Source: a virus
Virus record (IMG/VR): IMGVR_UViG_3300048440_000283
Location: 1-29,555 of that record
Reading direction: 5' to 3' (one strand)
Length of the DNA stretch: 29,555 nucleotides
The position numbers were made by a program, and so were the translations under genes. A model generated the notes under the pieces. The model was given only the letters and a program-made list of their open reading frames with translations, was not told where the DNA came from and did no database searches. Below, piece by piece: positions 1-7,808 of this stretch; within the stretch, counting starts at the first letter, position 1, and each line of letters begins with the position of its first letter.

Positions 1-3
1 TCT

Positions 4-16
4 TTTATTATAAATA
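4..16 (-). promoter_or_regulatory. Candidate phage promoter for the next gene to the left
   Basis: Read on the minus strand this is TATTTATAATAAA preceded by GA. It matches the element found ahead of most transcription units in this window. It lies just after the stop codon of the small hub gene and points out of the window, so the gene it would serve is not visible. Confidence 0.4.
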
Positions 17-20
17 TCGT

Positions 21-182
21 TTATCTAGATTTCTGTCGTTGTTTTTCTATCTGTTCGTTTTTTTCTTGGAATTCAGAAGAAAGTTTATCAATAAAAAACT
101 TTCTCTCAAAGGTGGGCATTAATTGTAGGTCTGAGTAAGACATATTAACATGTTTACTTAGATAATAGAACTCATCGAGCAT
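21..182 (-). CDS. Small baseplate-hub-linked protein (gp51-like?)
   Basis: A 53-residue, highly charged, mostly helical protein with a Met-Pro-Thr-Phe-Glu-Arg core (MPTFERKFF) and a basic Gln/Glu/Lys tail. It directly follows the gp26-like hub gene, where T4-type and cyanophage genomes often carry a small hub-assembly protein such as gp51; that naming is inference from position. The frame stays open upstream to an ATG at 227, but that start would overlap the hub gene by 32 bases. The ATG at 182 has a good AGGA ribosome site and lies just past the hub gene's stop, so I chose it. It could instead be a tail-assembly chaperone. Confidence 0.55.
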   Translation of the reverse strand: MLDEFYYLSKHVNMSYSDLQLMPTFERKFFIDKLSSEFQEKNEQIEKQRQKSR

Positions 183-186
183 AATT

Positions 187-191
187 TTCCT
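187..191 (-). promoter_or_regulatory. Ribosome binding site deciding the start at 182
   Basis: On the minus strand AGGAA lies a few bases before the ATG at 182. It is one of the few clear Shine-Dalgarno-like sites in the window and supports the shorter start of the small hub-linked gene. Confidence 0.5.
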
Positions 192-195
192 ATAG

Positions 196-945
196 TTAGA
201 AGAAAGGACGAAAAAACTCTGCCCCAAAAGTGATACGCATAGTCACTTTTTCTCCTGACGGGGCTGTAGTAGTTCTATTAAGGTCCAACTTAGGTTCACA
301 ATCTTTCATTGTGTTTCTAATAAATTTTGAATCCATAATAGGTAGCGTACTTATAAAGGTTGATATTTTTTCTCTATTTTCATCCCCATCTATGGAAATG
401 ATTAACTTTTCTAACCGTTTAGTAACAAGAGGTACCGTTACTCCGTCAGGGTATAAATCAGGTAATTCAGATAACTCATTAGTATCTTGAATATTTAAAA
501 GTCGACATACAACATTGACACCTGTTTTTGGTAAATTAAATTCAAATAAGCCCTTTTCATTAGGTTTTATCTTAGTTTTTTCAATGTTTAATTCATCTAA
601 AGCCACCTTAAAATTAAAATCCTTACCTGTTTTTGGGTCTTTTAATACAAAGTTATAGTCAGAACCAAACGCAGTATTTCTTAAAAATATTAATACAGCC
701 TCGGCGTCCCCATCTAATAATTCGTTAACATTAAAATCAGGTTCGTAAATTTTATTTTTTAGTAATGTCATCACTAAGTTTTTACTTCCTGAATTAGATA
801 ATAATAAGTTTTCATCCTGAGCGGTTAAATAACCGACTTTAAGTGATTTTTTCTTATTAGTGTAAAAAATACCTTGCGATGGTAATGGTACCACATCGTG
901 TGGTAAATTCATATTTGCTTGTCCGTATTGTTTTCCTTGGTCCAT
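196..945 (-). CDS. 26: T4-type baseplate hub protein, gp26-like
   Basis: This 249-residue protein resembles the T4 baseplate hub family that includes gp26 (Pfam T4_baseplate, PF12322), which acts in building the central hub of the contractile tail. Typical features are the early LPSQGIFY segment (about residues 22-29), LTAQDENLLL (about 41-50), a mid-region leading to an FNFKVALDEL stretch, and a C-terminal half rich in Leu/Ile and charged residues ending in FGAEFFRPFF. It lies downstream of the tail tube gene, separated by a hairpin terminator, and upstream of a small hub-linked gene. No Shine-Dalgarno is visible before the ATG; an AT-rich TATTTAAATAAA stretch just upstream may be a weak promoter. 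The assignment rests on remembered family motifs. Confidence 0.7.
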   Translation of the reverse strand: MDQGKQYGQANMNLPHDVVPLPSQGIFYTNKKKSLKVGYLTAQDENLLLSNSGSKNLVMTLLKNKIYEPDFNVNELLDGDAEAVLIFLRNTAFGSDYNFVLKDPKTGKDFNFKVALDELNIEKTKIKPNEKGLFEFNLPKTGVNVVCRLLNIQDTNELSELPDLYPDGVTVPLVTKRLEKLIISIDGDENREKISTFISTLPIMDSKFIRNTMKDCEPKLDLNRTTTAPSGEKVTMRITFGAEFFRPFF

Positions 946-960
946 AATAGTTTATTTAAA

Positions 961-998
961 TAAAAAACCATAGAAGTTCAATGACCTCTATGGTTTTA
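961..998 (-). terminator. Rho-independent terminator after tail tube gene
   Basis: Arms 965-974 (AAACCATAGA) and 987-996 (TCTATGGTTT) pair perfectly over 10 bp, with two further pairs inside past one mismatch and a 6-base loop. Read on the minus strand the stem runs into TTTTTTATTT. It follows the tail tube stop by about 40 bases, as expected for a late structural gene whose transcript must end before the hub genes. The stem is flanked by A/T tracts on both sides, so some activity on the plus strand is possible. Confidence 0.75.
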
Positions 999-1039
999 AA
1001 TATACAATTGATTGGTTTATTATCAATACTTGTTTTATA

Positions 1040-1528
1040 TTAGTATACCAAAATACATCTATCAGGACGTAATGTAGCTGTAATAGTAGCTAACGCATCA
1101 TCACTATATCCTAAACTATCGAAATTAACATCAGTTAAAAATGTTCCTTGTAGAATCCATTTTTCAACCGCCACACCTGTTGGGTCTAACATCTCTAGGT
1201 CTAAGTCTTTCTTATAACCTGCAGCATATCCCATACGTCCTGTTACGGACTCTGAATGTAATCTAACCCACTCCATTAACGCTTGTGACGCTGATGGTCC
1301 AATTGGGTCACGGAATGTAACGTTTATCGTGTTCCACACGAATCTACCTGCTACGTATGTAGAGGTGTTTAAAAAAGGAATCTCTGTTGACCCGATTTGG
1401 ATGTTAGGTCTTGATGTAGACTCAACATACCAAGAATTAATACCCAATGAAGATGGAAACGATAGTATAAATCGGTTCTTCCTTTTTGGTTCATAGGGAA
1501 CGGGCATTTTCATTAATAAGTCTGCCAT
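1040..1528 (-). CDS. 19: Tail tube protein, gp19-like
   Basis: A 162-residue protein with the size and pattern of T4 gp19, which forms the hexameric rings of the inner tail tube inside the contractile sheath. Family-like features are the basic N-terminus followed by a beta strand (NRFILSFPSSLG), WYVESTSRP near residues 33-41, the IGSTEIPFLNTSTYVAGR segment, VTFRDPIGPSASQAL with the WVRLHSESVTGRMGYAAGYKKDL helix region, and WILQGTFLTDVNFDSLGYSDDALATITATLRPD near the C-terminus. It has its own upstream promoter element at 1565-1572 and a hairpin terminator downstream, so it can be made as a separate abundant transcript. A HAD phosphatase gene and a small gene separate it from the sheath gene. 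Confidence 0.85.
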   Translation of the reverse strand: MADLLMKMPVPYEPKRKNRFILSFPSSLGINSWYVESTSRPNIQIGSTEIPFLNTSTYVAGRFVWNTINVTFRDPIGPSASQALMEWVRLHSESVTGRMGYAAGYKKDLDLEMLDPTGVAVEKWILQGTFLTDVNFDSLGYSDDALATITATLRPDRCILVY

Positions 1529-1564
1529 TGTATTTTGGTTTTATATTTCTTTAGTTTATTTAAT

Positions 1565-1572
1565 TATAAATA
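1565..1572 (-). promoter_or_regulatory. Candidate late promoter of tail tube gene
   Basis: Minus-strand GATATTTATAATTAAATAAA closely matches the elements at 4-16 and 10149-10156. It lies 36 bases before the tail tube start codon, in the 120-base gap after the HAD gene. This is the best-spaced example for a conventional leader. Confidence 0.5.
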
Positions 1573-1648
1573 TCCAGTTTAAAAGTTTTTCTATTTACTT
1601 TTATTTTTTTTTCAGTAATCTACTAGAGCAAATAAAATATAATAATAA

Positions 1649-2500
1649 TTATACTTCTTTTTTATCTCCTCCTTTAGTTAAATACATTTTAACTGGTTTA
1701 TCTTTATATTCTTTATCTAAAAATGCTTTAATCTTTTCTACATTGCCTGGGTCATCGTCAGAAAACCCAATCATAGGTATGAAATTATTTTTTATATCAT
1801 TTTTAAGAAAGGCTTTTTTACCAATTCTTTCACTCATTTCTTTCACATACGCGATAAAACTCCTTAAAGCTTTAATTTTACCCTCTTCAGGGTCAGCAGC
1901 GTTACCTTCACCATATGTTACAGGATGGTATTTATTTAAATCCAAATAATCATTAATCATTACGGACGAATCCTTTTCCTCGTCACCCGACATATTACGA
2001 TACTTTTTAAGATTGTCAATTAAAGACTCCTTGCTAATACCGTTATGGTTAGTCACAATCATATTATAAATCGCTTCACGTAATACCGATGGTGTGTGAC
2101 CTCTTGCAGTGATTATTGAAAAAATTGACCCCCCGTTTATCGCTTCAACAAAATCATTCCACGATGGACCTGGTTTTGCTAATAGGGAGTCCACTATAAA
2201 GGCGTTATCACCCTTAACTCCGAAATTTCTGTAAGGGTCATCGGCATACCCTACAATCATTTTACCCTTATATTCAAAAGGTTCTTTACCAATCATACCT
2301 CGATAGTCGGCGAAGTCTTCTGTTGACATTCCCACCTCCTCGTCCTCATCGGACAAAAGTATGATTTGTGTCGGCATAGTCGCAATATTATCATCCCAAT
2401 CAAAAGCATAATACTTTAAATCGGGATTACCTTCAGGGTCAAACCCTTCTTGTAATTTTTTTTCGTGATAAAATTCTCTAATAACCTTCTTTAAACTCAT
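1649..2500 (-). CDS. HAD-superfamily phosphatase-like protein
   Basis: A 283-residue protein carrying HAD-superfamily motifs: motif I FDWDDN at residues 33-38 (nucleophile Asp34, with Asp36), motif II in SIITARG (Thr131) and an acidic motif IV GFSDDDPGN around residues 246-253. A lysine in the FLKNDIKN stretch (about 231-238) may serve as motif III. Families with these motifs hydrolyse phosphate esters using Mg2+; the substrate is unknown, and a nucleotide or nucleic-acid end is possible. The N-terminal 18 residues are basic and helical and end in Leu-Gln-Glu before the enzyme domain begins, which may be a leader. It lies between sheath and tube genes and follows a 47-codon gene by only 8 bases, so it is probably co-transcribed with it. 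It is not a recognised T4 structural gene. Confidence 0.65.
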   Translation of the reverse strand: MSLKKVIREFYHEKKLQEGFDPEGNPDLKYYAFDWDDNIATMPTQIILLSDEDEEVGMSTEDFADYRGMIGKEPFEYKGKMIVGYADDPYRNFGVKGDNAFIVDSLLAKPGPSWNDFVEAINGGSIFSIITARGHTPSVLREAIYNMIVTNHNGISKESLIDNLKKYRNMSGDEEKDSSVMINDYLDLNKYHPVTYGEGNAADPEEGKIKALRSFIAYVKEMSERIGKKAFLKNDIKNNFIPMIGFSDDDPGNVEKIKAFLDKEYKDKPVKMYLTKGGDKKEV

Positions 2501-2508
2501 CTTTCTAC

Positions 2509-2652
2509 TTAGTTTTTCTTATTAATTTTTACCATTAGTCTCTCTAATTGTGACTCAGATATAACAATATTCTGAGGTTTTTTAGAAAAAGACTTTTTTC
2601 CGTCAGACTTTACGTTTAACGACTCGTTAAGTGTTTTTTTCTTGAATTCCAT
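2509..2652 (-). CDS. 47-residue basic phage protein
   Basis: A short minus-strand frame starts MEFKKKTLNES and ends ISESQLERLMVKINKKN before a TAA. It fills the gap between the sheath and HAD genes. It has a very basic N-terminal half with many Lys and Ser, and a C-terminal amphipathic helix (SESQLERLM). A promoter element (2711-2718) and a strong hairpin (2684-2705) lie just upstream, and the HAD gene starts 8 bases after its stop, so a real gene in a two-gene operon is plausible. Leu-Asn-Glu at residues 8-10 resembles a T4 prohead protease site. The function is unknown; it could be a small capsid-internal or DNA-binding peptide. Confidence 0.5.
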   Translation of the reverse strand: MEFKKKTLNESLNVKSDGKKSFSKKPQNIVISESQLERLMVKINKKN

Positions 2653-2683
2653 TTTATTTTTGTTTAAACGTTTAATTGGCTAA

Positions 2684-2705
2684 GAGGAGGGAATTAACCC
2701 TCCTC
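2684..2705 (-). terminator. GC-rich hairpin between sheath and small gene
   Basis: Arms GAGGAGGG (2684-2691) and CCCTCCTC (2698-2705) pair perfectly around the loop AATTAA. Nothing else in this AT-rich intergenic stretch is this GC-rich. It begins 24 bases after the tail sheath stop codon. No T-run follows on the minus strand, so it may be a transcript-end stabiliser or attenuator, or the 5' hairpin of the transcript from 2711-2718, rather than a classical terminator. Confidence 0.5.
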
Positions 2706-2710
2706 CTTAA

Positions 2711-2718
2711 TATAAATA
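2711..2718 (-). promoter_or_regulatory. Candidate promoter of the 47-codon/HAD operon
   Basis: Minus-strand AACTATATTTATATTAAG fits the window-wide element. It lies between the sheath stop and the hairpin at 2684-2705, so a transcript from it would begin almost at the hairpin. Confidence 0.4.
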
Positions 2719-2728
2719 TAGTTAGTTA

Positions 2729-5700
2729 TTAAATATCTTCAAAAGATGCTCCTGTAGGAGTAATCAAGAATTCAATATCTATAAATTCAAGTGCTCTTGT
2801 TGGTTTCAAGTAAATTTTACCTGTTAACGTATTAGAGTCTAAATCTTCAGGTGTATTTGAAACTGTAACTCTAAAGTCAATCAAACCTCTGTCTCTTCTA
2901 ATACTATCTAAGATAGGATTAACTGAGTCTAAGAACTCTTGTCTAACTTGTTCATCGTTTTGTTCGAATAATAATCTTACCGCTACTGCCGAAATTAACT
3001 TACGTGCTTGTAGTAATAATCTTCTAACATTTATTCTATCAAGTGCAGATTCTTTAATCTGTAAAGTTTTGTTACCCCAAATAACTGTACCAACATCAGA
3101 GAAGGTTGCTATCGGGTTTAATCTACCTTGATAAAGTGTATCTCTATCTTCTTGTGTTAGTTTTTTACGTGCTTTAACAGAATTAACTAAACCTCTCGTG
3201 TAACCCGCTGATGCGAACCATGGGAAAGCGATGTTGTCTGTTAATGCTAAGTTTCTAACAACTTCACCTGTTGGTGGAAGATAAATCTGTGTATTATTAA
3301 CCGTATCTCTTGTAAGAATCCATGGGTAATAAGTTGCAGTGTAGTTAGAGTCAATTCCTGTATCCTCTAAATTATCTACCGCCTCTTCAGGATAAATGAA
3401 GTCCGTATCGAAATTCCCTAAAGAAGGTGTAAACATATTATAATCAGGTGTTGTACAAATATAAACTGAATCCGCTCTGTCCTGTTCAATCATGTCAATT
3501 GCTGACTCAACTAAATTTGAGTTGTTAACATAATCAATACCAGGTGTAGTAAACACGTTAATGTTAACTGATTCAGGATTATTGAATGTGTACTGACCCC
3601 ATAAGTAAGCGTAATAATCAGTGTTAGCCCAAGTTAATTTATCTGGACCTACAATTTGTTTAAATGCTCCCCACCCTGTTGCGGTTGGATAAGTTATTGA
3701 TGGTGCAGCACCTGCTCTAAATCCAGCAGCTCCTAATTGGTACCTGTCACCATTAGTTCTATATTGCCTGTAAATGTCCCATCCGTCAAAACCTCCTGAT
3801 GGTACAACAGTGAACTTACGTGCATTTAATCTATAATATGGGTTACTTTCACTTTGAGGTTCCCCGTCAAAACTAGCGTCACCAACTTCAAAAGCGGTTT
3901 CACCTGAAGTAATATAGTTAGATGAAATTAAAATAACCGTTGCTCCTGAATCCATATGGTAACCTTTAGTTAGGTAAGACCATGGTTGTGAATCAGTAGC
4001 GGTTGCTAAATTAGTAGGATTTTGTTTTCCTTTATATGATAAGAAATCCGCATCTATACCTGCGGTGTTAGAAACACCTAAGTATGTTCTTCTTACTCTA
4101 TCACCTGAACTTCTTGTTTCATTGTCTGTACCTGAAGCCGCACCAAATGGTGGGTTCCAAATAACTTCACCCGGTGTGTCATATTTTGTTTTATATTCTA
4201 AGAATGGTGATTTAACCCCTGAATACTGTCTAGTTTGATATCCTCTAAACCCACAAGGTAGTGAATCCATAGGTGCATCTTCATTCATTTCTAACATTAT
4301 AAATCTTGACCTTAATTCAAATTCACCATTAGATGTACCAATTTTCTTAGCTACAAAACTATTTTGGTTGATATCCATCGTACAGTTAGTGAATTTCTCT
4401 AAAACTACAGGATTTGCGTCTGTATCGAAGAAATCACGTACTACAACATCAAAGGTTCCATTATTAAATGAGATATTCATAATTGAAACTTTTACCTCTC
4501 TGTTTGCAGCATTACCGTCAGATATTGTTATAACTTTAAACATATCATAAACTTGGTTACCTCTCAGTTCTGAAACAAAATATGGAGTTTCAGGTGTTTG
4601 ATATTGTTCTAAATACCAACCAATACTTGTGTTAGTTCCTAAATCTTGTCTCGCACTTGGTAAATCAGTTAGTGTACAATTTAAACCACGAACACGACCT
4701 AATCTATAACCAGTATTTAATAAGTTATAATATTCTTCTTCTACGAATAAAGGTACTTCAGATTTTGGTTTTGCAAAATTCGATTTTCCGAATACCTTTG
4801 ATAGGTAATTGGAATTAGATACGTTAAATGATGTTTGGAAAAAGAAATTATCTCCATTTGCAGTTGTTGCTGAAAGACCAAATGTAGAGAAAGGGTTAGT
4901 ATTAACCTCCGAGTAAACACCCGTACAATCCATGTTAACATCAGTTAATCCTGATACTTCATATACAGGACCATCATCAGAAGTATATGTATCGATACCT
5001 CGTGAACGTAAAGTTGCTACTACCACATCATGATAATCATTATACGGTGTACCTGTATAATTAGTTACGTAAACTTGAGCGGTCCCTTGATATTCGAGAC
5101 CAACCGTATTTACTAACGTGGTTACACCAAAGCCGAAACCTGTACCATTATAAACACCATTAGATTCTGTAAATAATGCGTAATACCATGGGTCGTTTAC
5201 TGAGTCAGTTAATTCTATTGATTCAAACTGTATATTTTCAACACCTAAAACATTTACGTTACTTACGTAATTAGGTGTAGTAGTTACTCCTGTAATATTA
5301 TCATATGTGGTCGAATCGACTGCTCCCCAAAAATAGGAGGTTTGTCCCGAATTTGCGTTGTTTACAATTTCAGAATAGAAATAACCTTCCATATCTGATT
5401 GTAAAGTTGATTCACCGCCAGTATATGTTGTATATGAATCTGTTATCACACCTTGAATTGAAGCGGGTAGACCACCATAATTGGTGATAGCCACACTTGT
5501 AGATGTTCCTGAAACTCCGGAGAATGACACTGTAAATGGTCCAGTTTGTCCCGTAGCGGTCGTTCCTGAACTATCTAAGTTACCGATAGTTGTTATTGAC
5601 CATGAAGGTCCTGCGTCATACCCTGATAATCCAAGTACCCTTGTTACAAACAATTGATTTGATTGTTGTAGATAAGACTTAGCTATATAAGCCGCCTCAT

Positions 5701-5923
5701 ACTTAGGTATCTGAGTATTTACAAATTTAGTTGGATTTGTACCACCAAAATAGGATTGGAACTCATCGTAATTAGTAATGAAAATCGGCTCGAATGCTGG
5801 TCCCGAAATTGTTTCACCTACTAACCCAAGAGTTGTTACTCCTACACTTTGTGCTACAAAACTTAAATCTCTTTCTGATGTATAAACACCCGGAGATACG
5901 AATACTTTGTTAGATGTCGCCAT
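2729..5923 (-). CDS. 18: Contractile tail sheath protein, gp18-like (very large)
   Basis: The 1064-residue product is a contractile tail sheath subunit. The N-terminus has the classic SPGVYTSERDLSF (residues 9-21), then LGLVGETISGPAFEPIFITNYDEFQSYFGG. The C-terminal domain carries the conserved RRLLLQARKLISAVAVRLLFEQND region, DSIRRDRGLIDFRVTV and LTGKIYLKPTRALEFIDIEFLITPTG, which in gp18 families forms the inner ring and the strand-exchange arms. T4 gp18 is about 660 residues, so some 400 extra residues sit in the middle (roughly 110-800), rich in Ser, Thr, Gly and Tyr, and probably form surface-exposed sheath decorations. It has its own promoter element at 5950-5963, and a hairpin follows the stop. 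Sheath monomers polymerise around the tube and contract on infection. Confidence 0.9.
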   Translation of the reverse strand: MATSNKVFVSPGVYTSERDLSFVAQSVGVTTLGLVGETISGPAFEPIFITNYDEFQSYFGGTNPTKFVNTQIPKYEAAYIAKSYLQQSNQLFVTRVLGLSGYDAGPSWSITTIGNLDSSGTTATGQTGPFTVSFSGVSGTSTSVAITNYGGLPASIQGVITDSYTTYTGGESTLQSDMEGYFYSEIVNNANSGQTSYFWGAVDSTTYDNITGVTTTPNYVSNVNVLGVENIQFESIELTDSVNDPWYYALFTESNGVYNGTGFGFGVTTLVNTVGLEYQGTAQVYVTNYTGTPYNDYHDVVVATLRSRGIDTYTSDDGPVYEVSGLTDVNMDCTGVYSEVNTNPFSTFGLSATTANGDNFFFQTSFNVSNSNYLSKVFGKSNFAKPKSEVPLFVEEEYYNLLNTGYRLGRVRGLNCTLTDLPSARQDLGTNTSIGWYLEQYQTPETPYFVSELRGNQVYDMFKVITISDGNAANREVKVSIMNISFNNGTFDVVVRDFFDTDANPVVLEKFTNCTMDINQNSFVAKKIGTSNGEFELRSRFIMLEMNEDAPMDSLPCGFRGYQTRQYSGVKSPFLEYKTKYDTPGEVIWNPPFGAASGTDNETRSSGDRVRRTYLGVSNTAGIDADFLSYKGKQNPTNLATATDSQPWSYLTKGYHMDSGATVILISSNYITSGETAFEVGDASFDGEPQSESNPYYRLNARKFTVVPSGGFDGWDIYRQYRTNGDRYQLGAAGFRAGAAPSITYPTATGWGAFKQIVGPDKLTWANTDYYAYLWGQYTFNNPESVNINVFTTPGIDYVNNSNLVESAIDMIEQDRADSVYICTTPDYNMFTPSLGNFDTDFIYPEEAVDNLEDTGIDSNYTATYYPWILTRDTVNNTQIYLPPTGEVVRNLALTDNIAFPWFASAGYTRGLVNSVKARKKLTQEDRDTLYQGRLNPIATFSDVGTVIWGNKTLQIKESALDRINVRRLLLQARKLISAVAVRLLFEQNDEQVRQEFLDSVNPILDSIRRDRGLIDFRVTVSNTPEDLDSNTLTGKIYLKPTRALEFIDIEFLITPTGASFEDI

Positions 5924-5949
5924 TGTGTAATTTTTTTCTTAAGTTTTTA

Positions 5950-5963
5950 TTTATAGATAAATA
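5950..5963 (-). promoter_or_regulatory. Candidate late promoter of tail sheath gene
   Basis: Minus-strand AATATTTATCTATAAATAAAAA. It shares TATTTATCTATAAA with the element at 23057-23063 before the other long minus-strand virion gene. It lies about 26 bases before the sheath start codon. Confidence 0.5.
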
Positions 5964-6000
5964 TTAGCAAAAAGATGAAAAAACTATTACATAAAGAGTA

Positions 6001-6008
6001 TATTTATA
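6001..6008 (+). promoter_or_regulatory. Candidate promoter of the small RHH-like gene
   Basis: Plus-strand GAGTATATTTATATAG fits the window-wide element. It is divergent from the sheath promoter at 5950-5963 and lies about 50 bases before the start codon at 6058, the longest plus-strand leader seen for this motif. Confidence 0.4.
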
Positions 6009-6012
6009 TAGA

Positions 6013-6045
6013 GTAGGAAAAAATTCTACCTTTTTTCTACTTTTT
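6013..6045 (+). promoter_or_regulatory. Leader hairpin followed by T-run (possible attenuator)
   Basis: Arms 6013-6022 (GTAGGAAAAA) and 6031-6040 (TTTTTTCTAC) pair over 10 positions with one G-U, and are followed by TTTTT. It lies between the promoter element at 6001-6008 and the start at 6058. The form is terminator-like but weak and AT-rich, so it may attenuate or protect the leader of the small regulator-like gene. Confidence 0.35.
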
Positions 6046-6057
6046 AAAAAAACATGG

Positions 6058-6207
6058 ATGAGTAAAATAAAAAACATAAAAATTTCACCTGAGTCACATA
6101 AGACTTTAAAACTATACTGCGAAAAACACGGTTTAAAGATTTATAAATTCTTAGAAAAGTTAATTGAGGATAATTGTAAAGAAGTTAGAGATATCTACGG
6201 AGAGTAA
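6058..6207 (+). CDS. 49-residue ribbon-helix-helix-like protein
   Basis: A short plus-strand frame, MSKIKNIKISP then ESHKTLKLYCEKHGLKIYKF and LEKLIEDN, has the shape of a ribbon-helix-helix (Arc/CopG/MetJ-type) DNA-binding protein: a short beta strand (IKNIKIS), a helix (ESHKTLKLYCEKHG), a turn and a second helix (KIYKFLEKLIEDN). Such dimers bind operators and often autoregulate; that role is inferred. It has its own promoter element and a leader hairpin, and its TAA abuts the convergent stop of the gp15-like gene. An overlapping ATG at 6054 opens a three-codon frame (ATG GAT GAG TAA) just before the real start, which could affect translation. It stands alone between two minus-strand late operons. 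Confidence 0.65.
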   Translation: MSKIKNIKISPESHKTLKLYCEKHGLKIYKFLEKLIEDNCKEVRDIYGE

Positions 6208-7248
6208 TTATAGAAGTCTAGCTTTAGATTTTAATACTGACTGTTTGGTTATATCTATTTTAACTACATCAATCTTAATCTCATCATTAGTTGATACCTT
6301 TATTGTTGCGATATCATCACCAATATAGTTATCATTAATATAAACGGAATAACTATCTACATTAGACGTTTCTAATATTGTTAAATCAATTTCATATCTG
6401 TAAGTTTCAGTTAAAGATTCTAAACCACTAACAAAAATAATGTCTAAATCAAAATCACTTGGATTCGAAGGTAATTTCTCAACTCTCTTACCAGTATTAA
6501 GTAAATCAACCTCAAATATAGTTGCGGTTCTAGATATTGCAGGAGACACCTCAAACTCTTCTTCATCTAATAAGAATCCCATCATTAAGAATTCGTAGTT
6601 TTGTACGTAGTATTTTCTTTTCTCAAGTTCTAAAACGGATTCGTCAGATGAACTGTTTAATATCATTGGTATATAGTGACCCTTTATTTCTGTATACGCT
6701 TGTCTAGATGAAAATTTCTGTAATACCTTTTTATTAAAGTCATTTAACTCTCTCATTCTATTACAGAATATTTTTACATTGTAAGTAATATCTACAGGAA
6801 CGGGTTGAGGTATTTTATATATGTCCATTCCTTTTCTTTGTCCGTCCCACGTTGGTACTTTAGCGTAATAGAATTGTCTTCTATTTGGTATTGTATATTG
6901 TAATGATGGATTTGTCCCAAACTTAACATCGGGGTTTCTAACCGTGGCAACAAAAGGGGGTTTAATATTTTTATCTAAATCCTGAAAATTCCAAGTCTCA
7001 GTAAACTGAGCCCAATTTTGTGTGGTTATAATTAAATCTATATTTTTTATATTCTTCCCGTTTACTGAAATACCTAATTCGTCTCTAACAAAATCTAACA
7101 TACCCCTATCTAAATCTGCATGTAAAATGGATTTTGGTAAATAGGTACCATCTTCTTGAATTTGTTCAAGTAGTTCCTCTCTTCTCTGATGTAAAATTTT
7201 ATCAGGAGTTAAAGGTAAATATTTTTTTACATTTTTAGGTAGTCCCAT
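6208..7248 (-). CDS. 15: Tail sheath stabiliser / tail completion protein, gp15-like
   Basis: A 346-residue protein whose central part resembles T4 gp15, the hexameric cap on the tail that binds the neck. The resembling parts are a Pro-rich strand followed by a conserved beta strand and helix (PQPVPVDITYNVKIFCNRMRELNDF, about 150-175), then a helix and an acidic stretch leading to RRKYYVQN-like KRKYYVQNYEFLMMGFLLDEEEFEVSP (about 230-255) and a TATIFEVDLL strand. T4 gp15 is about 270 residues; this one has a longer N-terminus and a C-terminal beta-rich extension (about 285-346) that looks like an extra small beta-sandwich. It is the last gene of a three-gene operon and overlaps the zinc-ribbon gene by one base (TAATG). 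Co-operonic position with a gp14-like candidate supports the call. Confidence 0.55.
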   Translation of the reverse strand: MGLPKNVKKYLPLTPDKILHQRREELLEQIQEDGTYLPKSILHADLDRGMLDFVRDELGISVNGKNIKNIDLIITTQNWAQFTETWNFQDLDKNIKPPFVATVRNPDVKFGTNPSLQYTIPNRRQFYYAKVPTWDGQRKGMDIYKIPQPVPVDITYNVKIFCNRMRELNDFNKKVLQKFSSRQAYTEIKGHYIPMILNSSSDESVLELEKRKYYVQNYEFLMMGFLLDEEEFEVSPAISRTATIFEVDLLNTGKRVEKLPSNPSDFDLDIIFVSGLESLTETYRYEIDLTILETSNVDSYSVYINDNYIGDDIATIKVSTNDEIKIDVVKIDITKQSVLKSKARLL

Positions 7249-7808
7249 TATTTTACAGTTTCACTTATAAAAAATACTTTATTCTTAGAGTTAATCATTT
7301 CAACCTCGTTAGCATTGTAAATTGGTTCCTCACCATCTTTTCTAACGAATGAGTCATACTTATACGGATTATACGTTATCACATTCTCATTTGGCTCATC
7401 AGGTAAGTTTTCACACGGAAACGTACAAAAATCCATTAAAGTTCCAATCACAAAGGCATGTACATTTTTTCTCATTTCATCTCTTACTTTTTCTTTACCT
7501 CCTTGTCGTACTCTAAATTCAACATCTTTTAATTTAACATAATCGGCATACATTACAATTTTATTTTTATATGATACTGAAAATGTGTGTTTATGTAAGT
7601 TATAGTATACCATAACTTTTTTACCTATATAATTAACTTCTTGATTATCGTTACCACATTTATGACAGATATACGGGTCGTGGCCACCGTCACTTAAATC
7701 CCAAGACCACCCACAATCATCACACACAACTTTTTCACCTTCAATACCTTCACACATATGTGACATACGGGTTTTAATAAAATTTATTTCTTTTAGTAAT
7801 TTTTTCAT
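7248..7808 (-). CDS. Zinc-ribbon phage protein of unknown function
   Basis: A 186-residue protein. An N-terminal basic helix (MKKLLKEINFIKTRM) is followed by a four-cysteine zinc ribbon: Cys29-x2-Cys32, then Gly/Trp-rich CGWSWDLSDGGHDPYICHKCG with Cys48-x2-Cys51. The rest (about 60-186) looks like a compact mixed alpha/beta domain with a basic helix (GGKEKVRDEMRKNVHAFVIG). It overlaps the upstream gene by 4 bases and the downstream gp15-like gene by 1 base, so it is translated with neck and tail-completion proteins and may be a virion or assembly component. Zinc ribbons of this GWSWDLSDGG type recur in large phage proteins, to my recollection, with no assigned role. The function is unknown. 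Confidence 0.6.
   Translation of the reverse strand: MKKLLKEINFIKTRMSHMCEGIEGEKVVCDDCGWSWDLSDGGHDPYICHKCGNDNQEVNYIGKKVMVYYNLHKHTFSVSYKNKIVMYADYVKLKDVEFRVRQGGKEKVRDEMRKNVHAFVIGTLMDFCTFPCENLPDEPNENVITYNPYKYDSFVRKDGEEPIYNANEVEMINSKNKVFFISETVK

Noticed and set aside
21-227. Longer start at 227 for the small hub-linked gene
   Set aside because: It would overlap the hub gene by 32 bases; the ATG at 182 has a clear AGGA site at good spacing.
230-490. Plus-strand 86-codon frame inside the gp26-like gene
   Set aside because: Antisense shadow; the minus-strand frame has clear family motifs.
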